Below, in pieces: positions 1-9,365 of a stretch of 64,000 bases of DNA. Origin of the DNA: Rhodoferax sp. U2-2l (GTDB taxonomy: Bacteria > Pseudomonadota > Gammaproteobacteria > Burkholderiales > Burkholderiaceae_C). Numbering within the stretch: position 1 is the first letter of the stretch; every line of letters begins with the position of its first letter. The notes beneath the pieces are model-generated. The model saw only the letters and a list, made by a program, of their open reading frames with translations, ran no database searches and was not told the origin of the DNA. The DNA lies in contig NZ_JAJCTH010000006.1 in the NCBI RefSeq assembly GCF_020594515.1, positions 1 to 64,000 of the forward strand, written 5' to 3'. A program made the position numbers and the translations under genes.

Positions 1-37
1 AACACGGAACGACCGCATTTATCGCTGAAAATGCAAA

Positions 38-60
38 CGCCCGATGTGGTGCATCGGGCG
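38..60 (-). terminator. Terminator-like hairpin downstream of rne
   Basis: A perfect 9-bp inverted repeat (CGCCCGATG / CATCGGGCG, 5-base loop) lies about 90 bases past the rne stop. Read on the minus strand it is followed by the T-rich TTTGCATTTT, so it fits a Rho-independent terminator for rne. Nothing else is visible in bases 1-151. Confidence 0.6.
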
Positions 61-151
61 TCTATCGCCGGTTAACCCCGGCACTTTTCAACCGTTCTGA
101 GTGTCAACGCAATTCAGGACGGGTCACCCACATCCCTTTCGGGACGAGGGC

Positions 152-3100
152 TTATTGGCCTGATGCCTGTTCAAACGGCAAGGTCACGTCGCGCAGGTCA
201 CGGCGGGTCTCCACCAGTACCAGCGGCCGGTCATCCATGGCCACCAGCGGCGGGCGCTCACGTGGCACATGCGCTGGTTCAGGCTGCGCAGCGATGGCAG
301 CTTGCGCAGCCGCCACCTTGTCGGCGTCAGAGAGCACCCAGCTCAAACCACTGCTTTGAGCCAGCTGAGCCAGCTCGTCGACAGGCAAGTGGTAAGCCTG
401 CACCTTGGGCATGCCGCTGGTGGCCACGGTTTGAGCAGCCGGTGCGGTCGCCTGGCGGGCTGGCGCAGCGGTGGCTTCGGCCGCAGCGGCTGGCGCAGCG
501 GCAGGCACAGCTTGTGGCGTGGCCACGGCTGTGACTGGCAACGCCGCAGCAACGACCACCTCGCCAACCGGTAGTGCTGGTGCTGGTGCTGGTGCTGGTG
601 CTGGTGCTGGTGCTGGTGCTGGTGCTGGTGCTGGTGCTGGTGCTGGTGCTGGTGCTGGTGCTGGTGCTGGTGCTGGTGCAGCAGGCTGGGGTGTCGCCAC
701 CGTGTCAGCGACCACGGGCGACGCCGCTGGCGCAGGCGCACTGTTGGCTGGGGTGCTGAAGTACGACTTGCGTGGCGCCACCTCAGCGTCAGTGTCCGAC
801 GCTGTGCCGGGCGGCAGGTCAGTCTGCGCATCGCCAGCCGGGCGCTCGGTGCGCTCGCCACGGGGTTTGCGCTCGCGGCCATAACGATCGCGTGAACGCT
901 TCTCGCGAGGCGCAGCGTCGTTGCTGTCGCCCGCTTCGCCTGCGGGTTGTTCGCCTTCGGTCGCCGCGCCGACGTTCACGGCTGGGTTGGTTGGGGTGGC
1001 GTTGTTGGCAGCCGCTGGCTCGGCGCCTTCCAGCGGACGGCCTTCGGCGTCCAAGCGGGGGCCACGCGGACGGCGTTCGCCACGTGGCGCGCGGCCACCG
1101 CGTTCGGGGCGCTGCTCGTTGCGGGGAGCGTCGTTGCCGTTGGCTGGCAGTTGCACGTCGCCTTCCAGTGGGCTTGTCTCGGCGGTCACCGGGTTGGCCT
1201 GGCTGTCGGAACGCTCGCGTGGTCCGCGGTCTGCGCGCTCGCCACGGTCAGGGCGTTCGCCGCGTTCGGGGCGATTGCCGCCACGTTCGTTACGGTTGCC
1301 ACGGGTGTCTGCGCGACCCTCGGTGCGGCCTTCAGGTCGCCCGTCACGGCCATTGCGACCTTCACCACGCGGACCTCGGGCACCTTCGGGGCGATCACCG
1401 CGGGGTTCGTTGCGGCGGCTGCCGTCGCGGCCTGCGGGGCGTGCGCCCGGCTGGGCAGCACGCGGCTCGGCGACCGGTGTGACCACGGGCGCAGGCGCTT
1501 TGGCGGCGGGTGCCGCGACAGGTGCCGGGGCAAACAGGTTTTTCAGCCAGCCAAAGAAGCCTTGTTCAATCACCACCGGTGCGGCGACCGGCGCCTTGGG
1601 CTGCTGAGGCGCCACAGGTGTATGCGGCACTTGGGCCACTGGCTCGGGTTTTGGTGGAACGATCGGTGCAGGCGCGTCGGGCAACACGCCTTTGATGACC
1701 GGCGTTTGCCGGTTGGTGGGCTCTTGTGCGCGGCGCGTCACGGCAATGACGTCCTCGGCTTCCTCGGCCATTTTGTAGCTGGCGGTGATGTTGTCGAGCC
1801 GAGGGTCGTCGTGCTTCAGGCGCTCGAGCTTGTAGTTGGGCGTTTCCAGCGATTTGTTGGGCACCATCAGCACGTTGATGCGCTGCTTGAGTTCGATCTT
1901 GGCGATTTCGGTACGTTTTTCGTTCAGCAGGAAAGAGGCCACTTCCACCGGCACCTGGCACAGCACCGAGGCGGTGTTGTCCTTCAAGGATTCTTCCTGG
2001 ATGATGCGCAAAATTTGCAGCGCGCTGGACTCGGTGTCGCGGATGTGACCGGAGCCACCGCAGCGTGGGCAGGGGATGGAGGCGCCTTCGCTGAGGGCCG
2101 GGCGCAGGCGCTGGCGGCTCATTTCCATCAGGCCGAATTTGCTGATCGAGGCAAACTGCACCCGGGCGCGGTCTTGCCGCAGCGCATCGCGCAGGCGGTT
2201 TTCCACTTCGCGGCGGTTGCGGCTTTCTTCCATGTCGATGAAGTCGATCACGATCAGGCCGCCCAAGTCACGCAGACGGGCCTGGCGTGCCACTTCGTCT
2301 GCGGCTTCCAGGTTGGTGCGGGTGGCGGTTTCTTCGATGTCACCACCCTTGATGGCACGGGCCGAGTTGACGTCCACCGACACCAGCGCTTCGGTGTGGT
2401 CGATCACGATGGCGCCACCAGACGGTAGCGTCACGGTGCGGGCGTAAGCGGTTTCGATCTGGTGCTCGATCTGGAAGCGGCTGAACAGCGGGGCGTCGTC
2501 GCGGTAACGTTTGACGCGGGCAGCGTGTTCGGGCATCACATGCGCCATGAACTGCTGCGCCTGGTCGTACACGTCGTCGGTGTCGATCAGGATGTCGCCA
2601 ATGTCATTGTTGAAGTAGTCGCGGATGGCGCGAATCACCAAAGACGATTCCTGGTAGATCAGGAACGCACCCTTGCCACCCTTGGCGGCGCCGTCAATGG
2701 CGGTCCAGAGTTTCAGCAGGTAATTCAAATCCCACTGCAGTTCAGGCGCGCTGCGGCCAATGCCGGCGGTGCGGGCGATGATGCTCATGCCGTTGGGGTA
2801 TTCGAGCTGGTCCAGCGCTTCTTTGAGTTCGGCGCGGTCTTCACCCTCAATGCGGCGGCTCACACCACCACCACGCGGGTTGTTGGGCATCAACACCACA
2901 TAACGACCGGCCAGCGACACAAAGGTGGTCAATGCCGCGCCCTTGTTGCCACGTTCTTCTTTTTCGACCTGGATCAGCAGTTCCTGGCCTTCACGGATCA
3001 CATCCTGGATGCGTGCCTGGCTGACCGACACATTTTGCTGGAAGTAGGATTTGGAGATTTCCTTGAACGGCAAAAAGCCGTGGCGTTCTTCGCCGTAGTC

Positions 3101-3274
3101 GACAAAGCAGGCTTCCAGAGAAGGCTCGACGCGGGTGACGACGGCCTTGTAAATGTTGCCCTTGCGCTGTTCGCGCCCTTCAATTTCGATTTCGTAGTCG
3201 AGCAGTTTCTGCCCGTCCACCACCGCCAGGCGGCGTTCTTCCGCTTGGGTGGCGTTGATCAGCATCCGTTTCAT
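152..3274 (-). CDS. rne: Ribonuclease E
   Basis: Endoribonuclease that starts mRNA decay and processes rRNA and tRNA, and scaffolds the degradosome at the membrane. The N-terminal half is a full catalytic domain: start [19 protein letters not shown]1 domain around residues 35-120, acidic active-site segments [10 protein letters not shown] (about 300) and [10 protein letters not shown] (about 345), and the zinc-link CPRCGGSGH near 403. The C-terminal half (after about 520) is low complexity: RGER/RPERGER-rich basic tracts likely to bind RNA, then a Pro-Ala tract made of a perfect hexanucleotide repeat. The 1040-residue length fits a full RNase E. AAGGA lies 9 bases before the ATG. It is divergent from rluC, as in E. 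coli. Confidence 0.97.
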   Translation of the reverse strand: MKRMLINATQAEERRLAVVDGQKLLDYEIEIEGREQRKGNIYKAVVTRVEPSLEACFVDYGEERHGFLPFKEISKSYFQQNVSVSQARIQDVIREGQELLIQVEKEERGNKGAALTTFVSLAGRYVVLMPNNPRGGGVSRRIEGEDRAELKEALDQLEYPNGMSIIARTAGIGRSAPELQWDLNYLLKLWTAIDGAAKGGKGAFLIYQESSLVIRAIRDYFNNDIGDILIDTDDVYDQAQQFMAHVMPEHAARVKRYRDDAPLFSRFQIEHQIETAYARTVTLPSGGAIVIDHTEALVSVDVNSARAIKGGDIEETATRTNLEAADEVARQARLRDLGGLIVIDFIDMEESRNRREVENRLRDALRQDRARVQFASISKFGLMEMSRQRLRPALSEGASIPCPRCGGSGHIRDTESSALQILRIIQEESLKDNTASVLCQVPVEVASFLLNEKRTEIAKIELKQRINVLMVPNKSLETPNYKLERLKHDDPRLDNITASYKMAEEAEDVIAVTRRAQEPTNRQTPVIKGVLPDAPAPIVPPKPEPVAQVPHTPVAPQQPKAPVAAPVVIEQGFFGWLKNLFAPAPVAAPAAKAPAPVVTPVAEPRAAQPGARPAGRDGSRRNEPRGDRPEGARGPRGEGRNGRDGRPEGRTEGRADTRGNRNERGGNRPERGERPDRGERADRGPRERSDSQANPVTAETSPLEGDVQLPANGNDAPRNEQRPERGGRAPRGERRPRGPRLDAEGRPLEGAEPAAANNATPTNPAVNVGAATEGEQPAGEAGDSNDAAPREKRSRDRYGRERKPRGERTERPAGDAQTDLPPGTASDTDAEVAPRKSYFSTPANSAPAPAASPVVADTVATPQPAAPAPAPAPAPAPAPAPAPAPAPAPAPAPAPAPAPALPVGEVVVAAALPVTAVATPQAVPAAAPAAAAEATAAPARQATAPAAQTVATSGMPKVQAYHLPVDELAQLAQSSGLSWVLSDADKVAAAQAAIAAQPEPAHVPRERPPLVAMDDRPLVLVETRRDLRDVTLPFEQASGQ
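575..679. repeat. Perfect hexanucleotide tandem repeat (TGCTGG)17.5 inside rne
   Basis: A total of 105 bases are made of an uninterrupted 6-base unit, TGCTGG on the plus strand. On the coding strand it gives a (Pro-Ala)n linker in the C-terminal half of RNase E. Unit gain or loss keeps the reading frame. All plus-strand frames across it are also open (Gly-Ala, Leu-Val), so long spurious ORFs appear here. Confidence 0.95.
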
Positions 3275-3798
3275 GGGTCGCGTTCCTTCAATTCAAATAT
3301 CAAACAACAAGCTCATGCCGAGCTTTTGATACACAAACTGACGCTTTGAAATGCGGAGGAAACTGCCGTAGACCCTCAGCTCACACAGTGAGCAGGGGGC
3401 GGTGGCGCGTGGAGGGGAGTCATCGGGTCTGTGGGGATTTTTGCTATTGATCTAATAGCTATACGCGCCGGTTTCACGGGCGCTGATGGCTGACGCGCGC
3501 CAACTGACAGCACGTGTGCGCGCTGCAGGCAAAAACACATCAGGGACATCAACACAAACATATCACTTCATTCCGCTCGCAGTCCAGGACTGCAAGTTTT
3601 GGTTATTCCGTATCAGGATTTCAAGGCATCGTTTGAACCCTTCACCTGGACTGCCACGGGCGACATGAGCTCACCTGTTTGCAGCCTGGATGTCAGGCGG
3701 TACCGACTTTTCTGGCAGTGCAGGTGGTCTGTGAACTAAACTTCACACATCCAACGAATTAACTTTCTGTTAAATCAACCACTTACAGCACATTACCA
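3275..3798. other. Divergent rne/rluC intergenic region (524 bp)
   Basis: This region must hold the promoters and leaders of both rne and rluC. Visible structure: a stem AAGCTC/GAGCTT at 3309-3325 in the rne leader, where E. coli rne carries autoregulatory leader hairpins (function here is inferred); one copy of the dispersed TAGCTAT hairpin repeat at 3454-3490; and a TTAAC/GTTAA inverted repeat at 3759-3773 just before rluC. Short ORFs here lack ribosome sites and were not accepted. I could not assign a convincing -35/-10 pair. Confidence 0.5.
3454..3490 (+). repeat. Dispersed TAGCTAT hairpin repeat, copy 1
   Basis: AATAGCTAT is followed two bases later by GCGCC, an 8-base spacer, GGGCGC and then TGATGGC. 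It has the layout of the copies at 11393, 38302, 42661 and 43982 (TAGCTAT, short spacer, G/C stem, about 7-base loop, complementary stem, GGC) but is the most diverged. Confidence 0.55.
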
Positions 3799-4845
3799 GT
3801 GAAAGTCATTATAGGGGGCAAACCCGTTTTATCAGCTCCCAAAGTGGAAACCGTTTGTGTGGACGAAGACTTGGCTGGCCAGCGGGTGGACAACTTCCTG
3901 ATTCGCCACCTCAAGGGTGTCCCCAAAACCCACATTTACCGCATGATCCGCAGTGGTGAGGTGCGCGTCAACAAGGGCCGGGTTGGCGCGGACACCCGCC
4001 TGCAGGCCGGTGACCTGTTGCGTGTGCCGCCGGTCAGAATCTCTGAGCGGGTGGCTGAAAAAGAGCAGGCGATGGCCGCGCAGGTGGCGCAGGGCGCCCC
4101 AGCCCGCGACTTTCCGGTGCTGCTGGAAGACGACAGCCTGATCGCCATCAACAAACCCGCCGGCGTGGCGGTGCATGGCGGCTCGGGGGTGAGTTTTGGC
4201 GTGATCGAGCAACTGCGTATGGCGCGCCCTGGCGCCAAATTCCTCGAATTGGTGCACCGGCTGGACCGCGAAACCAGCGGCATTTTGCTGGTCGCCAAAA
4301 AACGCAGCGCACTCAAAAATCTGCAGGACCAGTTTCGGAACCGTCAAACCGGCAAGACCTATCTGGCGATGGTGAAGGGCGCCTGGCCCGTCAAACTCAA
4401 GGTGCTGGACAAACCGCTGCACAAATACCTGCTGGACGGCCACGATGCCCAGGCGGGCGAACGCCGCGTCAAAGTGGTCTCGCGCGACGACCCCAACGGT
4501 ATGCCCTCGGTGACCCTGGTGAAGGTGCGCGCCGCCAGCGCCGACTACTCACTGCTGGAAGTCACCATCAAGACCGGTCGCACGCACCAGATCCGGGTGC
4601 ATCTGGCCAGCGAGGGCCACCCGATTCTGGGCGACGACAAATATGGCGACTTTGAACTCAACAAGGCGCTGGCCCGGGCCAACACACAACCCGGCCTCAA
4701 ACGTATGTTCCTGCACGCCTGGCGGCTGCAGTTTCAACACCCCGCAACTGGCGAACCGCTGGCCTTGCTGGCCGATCTGGCGCCTGAACTGGCCCGGTTT
4801 TGCGCTGCCGCCCTGCCGCCACCACCTCAACCAGACACCTTATGA
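3799..4845 (+). CDS. rluC: Ribosomal large subunit pseudouridine synthase C (RluC/RluD family)
   Basis: Converts specific uridines of 23S rRNA to pseudouridine. An N-terminal S4 RNA-binding domain (about residues 18-80, AGQRVDNFLIRHLKG) precedes the pseudouridine synthase domain with the catalytic motif HRLDRETSG near residue 153 (Asp in RLDR) and the late family motif TGRTHQIRVHL. Start is GTG at 3799, as no ATG precedes the S4 domain; the ribosome site is weak. It is divergent from rne, the arrangement typical for RluC, which favours RluC over RluD. The stop overlaps the next ATG (ATGA), indicating coupling. Confidence 0.93.
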   Translation: MKVIIGGKPVLSAPKVETVCVDEDLAGQRVDNFLIRHLKGVPKTHIYRMIRSGEVRVNKGRVGADTRLQAGDLLRVPPVRISERVAEKEQAMAAQVAQGAPARDFPVLLEDDSLIAINKPAGVAVHGGSGVSFGVIEQLRMARPGAKFLELVHRLDRETSGILLVAKKRSALKNLQDQFRNRQTGKTYLAMVKGAWPVKLKVLDKPLHKYLLDGHDAQAGERRVKVVSRDDPNGMPSVTLVKVRAASADYSLLEVTIKTGRTHQIRVHLASEGHPILGDDKYGDFELNKALARANTQPGLKRMFLHAWRLQFQHPATGEPLALLADLAPELARFCAAALPPPPQPDTL

Positions 4846-5501
4846 CACCACGCCGTTTTGACCTGATTGCCTTTGACTGGGATGGCACCCTGTTTGACTC
4901 CACCGCCATCATTGCCCGCTGCATTCAGGCGGCGGTGCGCGATGTGGGCGGCCAAGAGCCGACGTTGGAGGCAGCCTCCTACGTGATCGGTATGGGGCTG
5001 ATGCAGGCGCTGGCGCACGCCGCGCCGGATGTGCCCCAAGAGCTGTACCCGACGCTGGGTGACCGCTACCGCCACCACTACTTTGCCAACCAGCATGACA
5101 TCAGCCTCTTTGACGGCGTGTTGCCCTTGCTGGATGCGTTGAAAGCGCGTGGCTACTTGTTGGCGGTCGCCACCGGCAAAAGCCGACGTGGGCTGGACGA
5201 GGCGTTGGCCACCTCGGCGCTGGCCGGTGTGTTTGACGCCTCGCGCACTGCCGACCAGACCGCTGGCAAGCCCGACCCGCTGATGCTGCGTGAACTGATG
5301 GCGGAGTTTGATGTGGCGCCTGAGCGCACCCTGATGATTGGCGACACCACCCACGACCTGCAAATGGCGCTCAACGCGGGCTGCCCCAGTGTGGGGGTCA
5401 GTTACGGTGCCCATGACCATGCGGTATTTGACGTGTTGAGACCGCTGTATGTGGCGCACAGCGTGCGCCAGCTGCATGACTGGATGCTTGTGCACGCCTG
5501 A
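4842..5501 (+). CDS. HAD-family hydrolase, phosphoglycolate phosphatase-like
   Basis: A 219-residue haloacid dehalogenase-type phosphatase. Motif I FDWDGTLFD (residues 11-19; Asp nucleophile and general acid), a threonine motif II in ATGKSR (about 110), a lysine in GKPDP, and motif IV IGDTTHD (about 166) are all present, so it should be active. A helical cap sits between motifs I and II. Phosphoglycolate or a similar small phosphomonoester is the likely substrate class, but the sequence does not decide this. Start is the ATG overlapping the rluC stop; it is 6 bases ahead of the Rieske gene and appears to be in the same operon. Confidence 0.88.
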   Translation: MTPRRFDLIAFDWDGTLFDSTAIIARCIQAAVRDVGGQEPTLEAASYVIGMGLMQALAHAAPDVPQELYPTLGDRYRHHYFANQHDISLFDGVLPLLDALKARGYLLAVATGKSRRGLDEALATSALAGVFDASRTADQTAGKPDPLMLRELMAEFDVAPERTLMIGDTTHDLQMALNAGCPSVGVSYGAHDHAVFDVLRPLYVAHSVRQLHDWMLVHA

Positions 5502-5507
5502 AGCCCC

Positions 5508-5900
5508 ATGACATTGATGCCTTTTATGACCCGCTCCGAGCTTGTTTATTTGTGTGATTCCAGCGACTTGCTGGAAAGTGGCACTGGCGTGCCGTTCGAG
5601 GTGCTCTACCTGTCCCAGTCGTGTCACGCCTTTGCGGTACGTTACGAGGGTACGGTGTACGCCTACCTGAATCGCTGCGCCCATGTGCCGATGGAGATGG
5701 ATTGCCAGCCCAATCATTTTTTTGACCACACGGGCCACTGGCTGATCTGCGCCACCCACGGCGCCCTGTATGCGCCACAAACCGGTCAATGCCGCCTTGG
5801 GCCGTGTCAAGGCGGCCTGGTCAAGATTGAGGTCAGCGAGGCCGCTGGACAAGTGCACTGGCATACTTCCGACCAACTACAACCCGAAAACCCCCTATGA
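5508..5900 (+). CDS. Rieske [2Fe-2S] domain protein
   Basis: A 130-residue single-domain protein with the two Rieske cluster motifs, C-A-H at residues 57-59 and C-A-T-H at 81-84. It resembles soluble Rieske ferredoxins and nitrite-reductase small-subunit-like proteins rather than the membrane-anchored bc1 protein: no transmembrane helix is visible. The electron partner is unknown. It lies between a HAD phosphatase and an SppA-type protease with a 4-base ATGA overlap to the latter, an arrangement I recall from related Burkholderiales. Confidence 0.88.
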   Translation: MTLMPFMTRSELVYLCDSSDLLESGTGVPFEVLYLSQSCHAFAVRYEGTVYAYLNRCAHVPMEMDCQPNHFFDHTGHWLICATHGALYAPQTGQCRLGPCQGGLVKIEVSEAAGQVHWHTSDQLQPENPL

Positions 5901-6952
5901 CCGATCCTGTTGAGACTGACACCGCTGGTCAAAAGCCCACGTCAGAAAATATGCCCCATCAGGCGCAAACCCCTAAGGCTAATGATCGCGCCACGGCTGA
6001 CCTTGGCGCCGAGGGTGGGCCGGGTACGGGCCGCTGGGAGCGCGCCACCTTGGAAAAGCTCGCTTTTGCCACTCTGCATGAGCAGCGGCTGGCACGGCGC
6101 TGGCGGATCTTTTTCCGGTTGTCCTGGCTGGTCTTTGTGATCGTGCTGGCCTGGTTCGGGTTTCAGCAGGCCGAAGGCCAGGCCGACGTGACCAGTCCGC
6201 ACACGGCGGTGGTCGAGATCAAGGGCGAAATTGCTTCCGGCACCGAAGCCAGTGCCGAACTGGTGCTCTCATCCGTGCGCACGGCGTTTGACGACGCTGG
6301 CGCGCAAGCCGTGGTGTTGCTGATCAACTCGCCCGGGGGTAGCCCGGTGCAGGCTGGCATCATCAATGACGAAATCCGTCGGCTCAAGGCGCTGCACCAG
6401 AAGCCGGTCTATGCGGTGGTGGAAGAATCGTGTGCGTCAGCGGCGTATTACATCGCCGTCTCGGCCGACAGTATTTACGTCGACAAGGCCAGCATTGTGG
6501 GCAGCATTGGCGTGCTGATGGATGGCTTTGGCTTTACCGGCTTGATGGAGAAGCTGGGTGTGGAGCGGCGCCTGATGACCGCCGGTGAGAACAAAGGCTT
6601 TTTGGACCCGTTCAGCCCGCAGACCGAGCCGCAGCGCGCCTACGCCCAGACCCTGCTCAACCAGATTCACCAGCAGTTCATCGATGCGGTCAAGGCCGGG
6701 CGCGGTGAGCGGCTGAAAGAAACCCCGGAGACCTTCAGCGGCTTGTTCTGGAGCGGCCAGCAAGCGATTGAACTGGGCCTGGCAGACGCCTTGGGCAGCG
6801 TCGACTTTGTGGCGCGCGAGGTGGTGAAAGCCGAGGAAATCATCGACTACACCCGCCGTGACAATGTCGCCGAGCGTCTTGTCAAGCGTTTTGGCGCGGC
6901 GGTGGGCGAGGCGGCCGTGCAGGCCGCCAAAACCCCGGCGGTGGTGCGCTGA
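5897..6952 (+). CDS. sppA: S49-family signal peptide peptidase (SppA-like)
   Basis: Membrane-anchored serine protease that degrades cleaved signal peptides. A polar N-terminus of about 68 residues is followed by one transmembrane helix (about 70-90, FRLSWLVFVIVLAWFGF) and a periplasmic S49 domain. The nucleophile is expected in EESCASAAYY (Ser near 179) and the general-base Lys in IYVDKASIVGSIG (near 196). The 351-residue length matches the short single-domain SppA class (as in Bacillus SppA or SohB), not the 67-kDa E. coli form. The start overlaps the Rieske stop (ATGA). Confidence 0.9.
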   Translation: MTDPVETDTAGQKPTSENMPHQAQTPKANDRATADLGAEGGPGTGRWERATLEKLAFATLHEQRLARRWRIFFRLSWLVFVIVLAWFGFQQAEGQADVTSPHTAVVEIKGEIASGTEASAELVLSSVRTAFDDAGAQAVVLLINSPGGSPVQAGIINDEIRRLKALHQKPVYAVVEESCASAAYYIAVSADSIYVDKASIVGSIGVLMDGFGFTGLMEKLGVERRLMTAGENKGFLDPFSPQTEPQRAYAQTLLNQIHQQFIDAVKAGRGERLKETPETFSGLFWSGQQAIELGLADALGSVDFVAREVVKAEEIIDYTRRDNVAERLVKRFGAAVGEAAVQAAKTPAVVR

Positions 6953-6994
6953 CCTCGCCTTGCGTTGCAACAGCGGATGGCGATGGACTTGGCA

Positions 6995-7771
6995 TCAGCG
7001 CCCGAGAGCGAACACGGCAGGGGTGGCGTTGTCCAGCGGGCTGGTTTTTTTCTTCCAGTTTTTCACACTGTCGCTGTGCAACTGAGCTCGGGCCAAGGTG
7101 AGTCCTGAGCCAATGGCCAGGCGGGTGTTTTGCTGCAAAGTGTGCAGCAAAGACTGCAACATGGCCTGATTGCGGTAAGGCGTCTCGATGAACAACTGGG
7201 TTTGCCCGCTGCGCAGCGCCAGCGATTCCAGCTCGCGGATGCGCACAGCGCGCTCGGCCGCGTCTTGCGGCAGGTAACCGACAAACGCGAAGTTTTGCCC
7301 GTTGAGCCCACTGGCCGCCAGCGCCAGCAGCAGCGACACCGGCCCCACCAGCGGCTTGACCGTGATGCCCAACTCATGCGCGGCTCGCACCACCGACGAG
7401 CCCGGGTCGGCGATGGCGGGCATGCCCGCTTCGCTGATCAGGCCCAGGTTTTGCCCGTCCAGCGCGGGTTGCAGCAAGTGGCGGGCGTCAAAGTTGCCTT
7501 GGTGGTCGCCTTTTTTGTGCACCTCACGCGGCAATTCCGTCAGTTGCATCTCCTGGAGGCTGCAGCACAGCGGCGTCACCTCGTGGATGCGTTTGAGGTA
7601 GGCGCGGGCCGATTTGGCGTTTTCACACACCCAGTGGCGCAGCCCGGCGGCTGCCTGCAGGGTGCCCAGGGGCAGCGTGGCTTGTAAATCCGGCGTCTCG
7701 TCGCAACCAAAGTCCAGCGGCGCGGGCACCAGGTACAGGCTGCCTTTGTGGGGTGAGGCGGCATGGCTCAT
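6995..7771 (-). CDS. SAM-dependent methyltransferase, RsmI-like (tetrapyrrole methylase fold)
   Basis: A 258-residue protein of the COG0313 family that includes the 16S rRNA methyltransferase RsmI. The family signature GLISEAGMPAIADPGS lies near residues 109-124, followed by VGPVSLLLALAASGL, which matches the SAM-binding region of the family. It is shorter and more diverged at the N-terminus than canonical RsmI, and in Burkholderiales this gene beside maf is usually a second paralogue, so I do not call it rsmI. It shares an ATGA overlap with the maf stop and is transcribed after maf. Confidence 0.82.
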   Translation of the reverse strand: MSHAASPHKGSLYLVPAPLDFGCDETPDLQATLPLGTLQAAAGLRHWVCENAKSARAYLKRIHEVTPLCCSLQEMQLTELPREVHKKGDHQGNFDARHLLQPALDGQNLGLISEAGMPAIADPGSSVVRAAHELGITVKPLVGPVSLLLALAASGLNGQNFAFVGYLPQDAAERAVRIRELESLALRSGQTQLFIETPYRNQAMLQSLLHTLQQNTRLAIGSGLTLARAQLHSDSVKNWKKKTSPLDNATPAVFALGR

Positions 7772-8367
7772 GCTGTGATCACCTCGATGCCAGCGGCTTC
7801 GATCAGGCGGCAGGTGCGGATCAGCGGCAGGCCGATCAGCGCGGTCGGGTCGTCGTTGTCGATGCGTTCCAGCAAGGCAATGCCCAAGCCCTCACTTTTG
7901 GCGCTGCCGGCGCAGTCATAAGGGGTTTCTGCCAGCAGGTAGGCTTCAATCTGTGCGTCGCTCAGGTCACGAAACTTCACTTTGACCTGAGCCAACTCGG
8001 TTTGGGCAAAGCCGGTCTCCAGGCAAACCACGGCCACCGCTGTCTGAAAAATCACGGTTTTGCCGCGCATGGTTTGTAATTGGTGAACGGCCCGGGCGTG
8101 GTTGCCCGGTTTGCCCAGCGCCTGACCGTCCAGGTCTGCCACCTGGTCCGAGCCAATCACCACCGCGCCTGGATGCGCCTGTGCCACCGACTGCGCCTTG
8201 GCCAGTGCCAGGCGACAGGCCAAAGTTTCTGGGGTTTCTCCGGGCAAAGGGGTCTCATCGACGTCCGAGGCGACGACGCTAAAAGGCAGACGCAAGCGCT
8301 CCAGCAGGCGGCGGCGATAAACCGACGTGGAGGCCAGGATCAGGGGGCGGTGGTGTTGTGATGACAT
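7768..8367 (-). CDS. maf: Maf-family nucleotide pyrophosphatase
   Basis: House-cleaning nucleoside triphosphate pyrophosphatase of 199 residues. Seen: the N-terminal ILASTSVYRRRLLERL signature (residues 10-25), SDVDETPLPGE and IGSDQVADLDG, the conserved acidic and nucleotide-contact segments. E. coli has two paralogues; the YceF (7-methyl-GTP) type is encoded next to yceD-rpmF-plsX, as here, so YceF-like specificity is probable by context. The start lies 26 bases from the divergent yceD start, so the two genes share a very short control region. Confidence 0.9.
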   Translation of the reverse strand: MSSQHHRPLILASTSVYRRRLLERLRLPFSVVASDVDETPLPGETPETLACRLALAKAQSVAQAHPGAVVIGSDQVADLDGQALGKPGNHARAVHQLQTMRGKTVIFQTAVAVVCLETGFAQTELAQVKVKFRDLSDAQIEAYLLAETPYDCAGSAKSEGLGIALLERIDNDDPTALIGLPLIRTCRLIEAAGIEVITA

Positions 8368-8393
8368 GCCGTGATTCTCTTACACTGCTGGGC

Positions 8394-8933
8394 ATGATCG
8401 AACACACCCACCCACCTCACCTCGACGTCAAACACGCAGCGCAGGCAAGTCTGCATCTGGACGGGCGTGAAACGCTCTCAAATTATGAGCGTTTGATGGC
8501 TGAGTCCAAAGGCCTGGCAGCTGAAAATCCCTTGCATTGGACGGCATTGACCGAACTCCGGCCCGATGCCGCCGGGGAATCCGCTGCGTGGTTGCGGCTG
8601 ACGGTGGCTACCACGTTGCCGCAAACCTGTCAGCGTTGTCTGGAGCCGGTCGATGTCGCGGTGCAGCTTGAGCGCGAGTTCCGGTTTGTCGAGAGCGAAG
8701 CGGTCGCCGAGGCGCAGGACGACGACTGTGAGGAAGACTTGCTGGTCACCAGTCGCGAATTTGACTTGGCAGCGCTGATTGAAGACGAGGTGCTGCTGGC
8801 CCTGCCCCTGGTGCCGCGCCATGACACCTGCCCGGTCAACGTCAAGATGGTGGCCGTGGACGAGGATTTTGACGCCCCGGTGGAAAAGCCCAATCCGTTT
8901 GCTGTGTTGGCGCAGCTCAAAGCCAAGGATTGA
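8394..8933 (+). CDS. yceD: DUF177 family protein YceD
   Basis: A 179-residue YceD/DUF177 protein, almost always encoded just upstream of rpmF (L32) and tied to 23S rRNA accumulation in other bacteria. It shows the family's TCQRCLEP cysteine segment (residues 78-86) and an acidic C-terminal half with DLAALIEDEVLLALP, typical of the family. I chose the ATG at 8394 (MIEHTHPPHLDVK) because the alternative upstream start at 8358 would overlap the maf start. It is 123 bases upstream of rpmF. Confidence 0.87.
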   Translation: MIEHTHPPHLDVKHAAQASLHLDGRETLSNYERLMAESKGLAAENPLHWTALTELRPDAAGESAAWLRLTVATTLPQTCQRCLEPVDVAVQLEREFRFVESEAVAEAQDDDCEEDLLVTSREFDLAALIEDEVLLALPLVPRHDTCPVNVKMVAVDEDFDAPVEKPNPFAVLAQLKAKD

Positions 8934-8962
8934 GCCGACTAGCCCGGCGCTGTTGCTTGGGT

Positions 8963-8968
8963 TATACT
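8963..8968 (+). promoter_or_regulatory. Candidate -10 element for rpmF
   Basis: TATACT follows the yceD stop by 29 bases in the 123-base gap before rpmF. No good -35 hexamer stands 16-18 bases upstream, so this is only a plausible internal promoter, which would allow rpmF to be transcribed apart from yceD. Confidence 0.35.
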
Positions 8969-9056
8969 CTTTAGCTTTTGCGCAAAAGAGCTGCGCGCAT
9001 CCCACCAACCCAAAGCTGCCTGATTGCAGGTGGCTTACAGTATTTAGGAGCGGAAC

Positions 9057-9239
9057 ATGGCCGTCCAACAAAACAAGAAGTCACCTTCCAAACGCGGTAT
9101 GCACCGTTCACACAACGCTTTGGTTGTTCCCGGAATCGCCGTGGAAGCCACCACCGGTGAAACCCACCTGCGTCACCACATCAGCCCGACCGGTTTTTAC
9201 CGTGGTCGCAAGGTGCTCAAGACCAAGTCTGAAGCCTAA
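9057..9239 (+). CDS. rpmF: 50S ribosomal protein L32
   Basis: A 60-residue basic ribosomal protein. The start [20 protein letters not shown] is the hallmark L32 N-terminus, followed by [15 protein letters not shown]. It is the usual length and in the usual place between yceD and plsX. GGAG stands shortly before the ATG. It is followed by a strong terminator hairpin, which separates ribosomal protein expression from the fatty-acid genes downstream. Confidence 0.97.
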   Translation: MAVQQNKKSPSKRGMHRSHNALVVPGIAVEATTGETHLRHHISPTGFYRGRKVLKTKSEA

Positions 9240-9255
9240 TTCAGTCCAAACACCC

Positions 9256-9300
9256 AAGGCCCGGGGCTACCTAAGCGTGTAGCCTCGGGCCTTTGCTTTT
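9256..9300 (+). terminator. Rho-independent terminator after rpmF
   Basis: A 15-bp stem (AAGGCCCGGGGCTAC against GTAGCCTCGGGCCTT, one G-T wobble) with an 8-base loop is followed by the T-rich TGCTTTTG. It starts 17 bases past the rpmF stop. Confidence 0.85.
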
Positions 9301-9365
9301 GTGGCTCAATGTGGGTGGGGTGGGTTCCGTTGGTTTGTTTTGACGCTTGCTGTTTGTAGCTATTC

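Noticed and set aside
343..882. Open frames of poly-Gln-His, poly-Gly-Ala and poly-Leu-Val across the rne repeat
   Set aside because: They are other-frame readings of the hexanucleotide tract inside the real rne gene; no ribosome sites and no domain content.
3376..3668. Two 60-residue frames in the rne-rluC gap
   Set aside because: No ribosome site, no promoter and no recognisable protein features; they run across a dispersed repeat.
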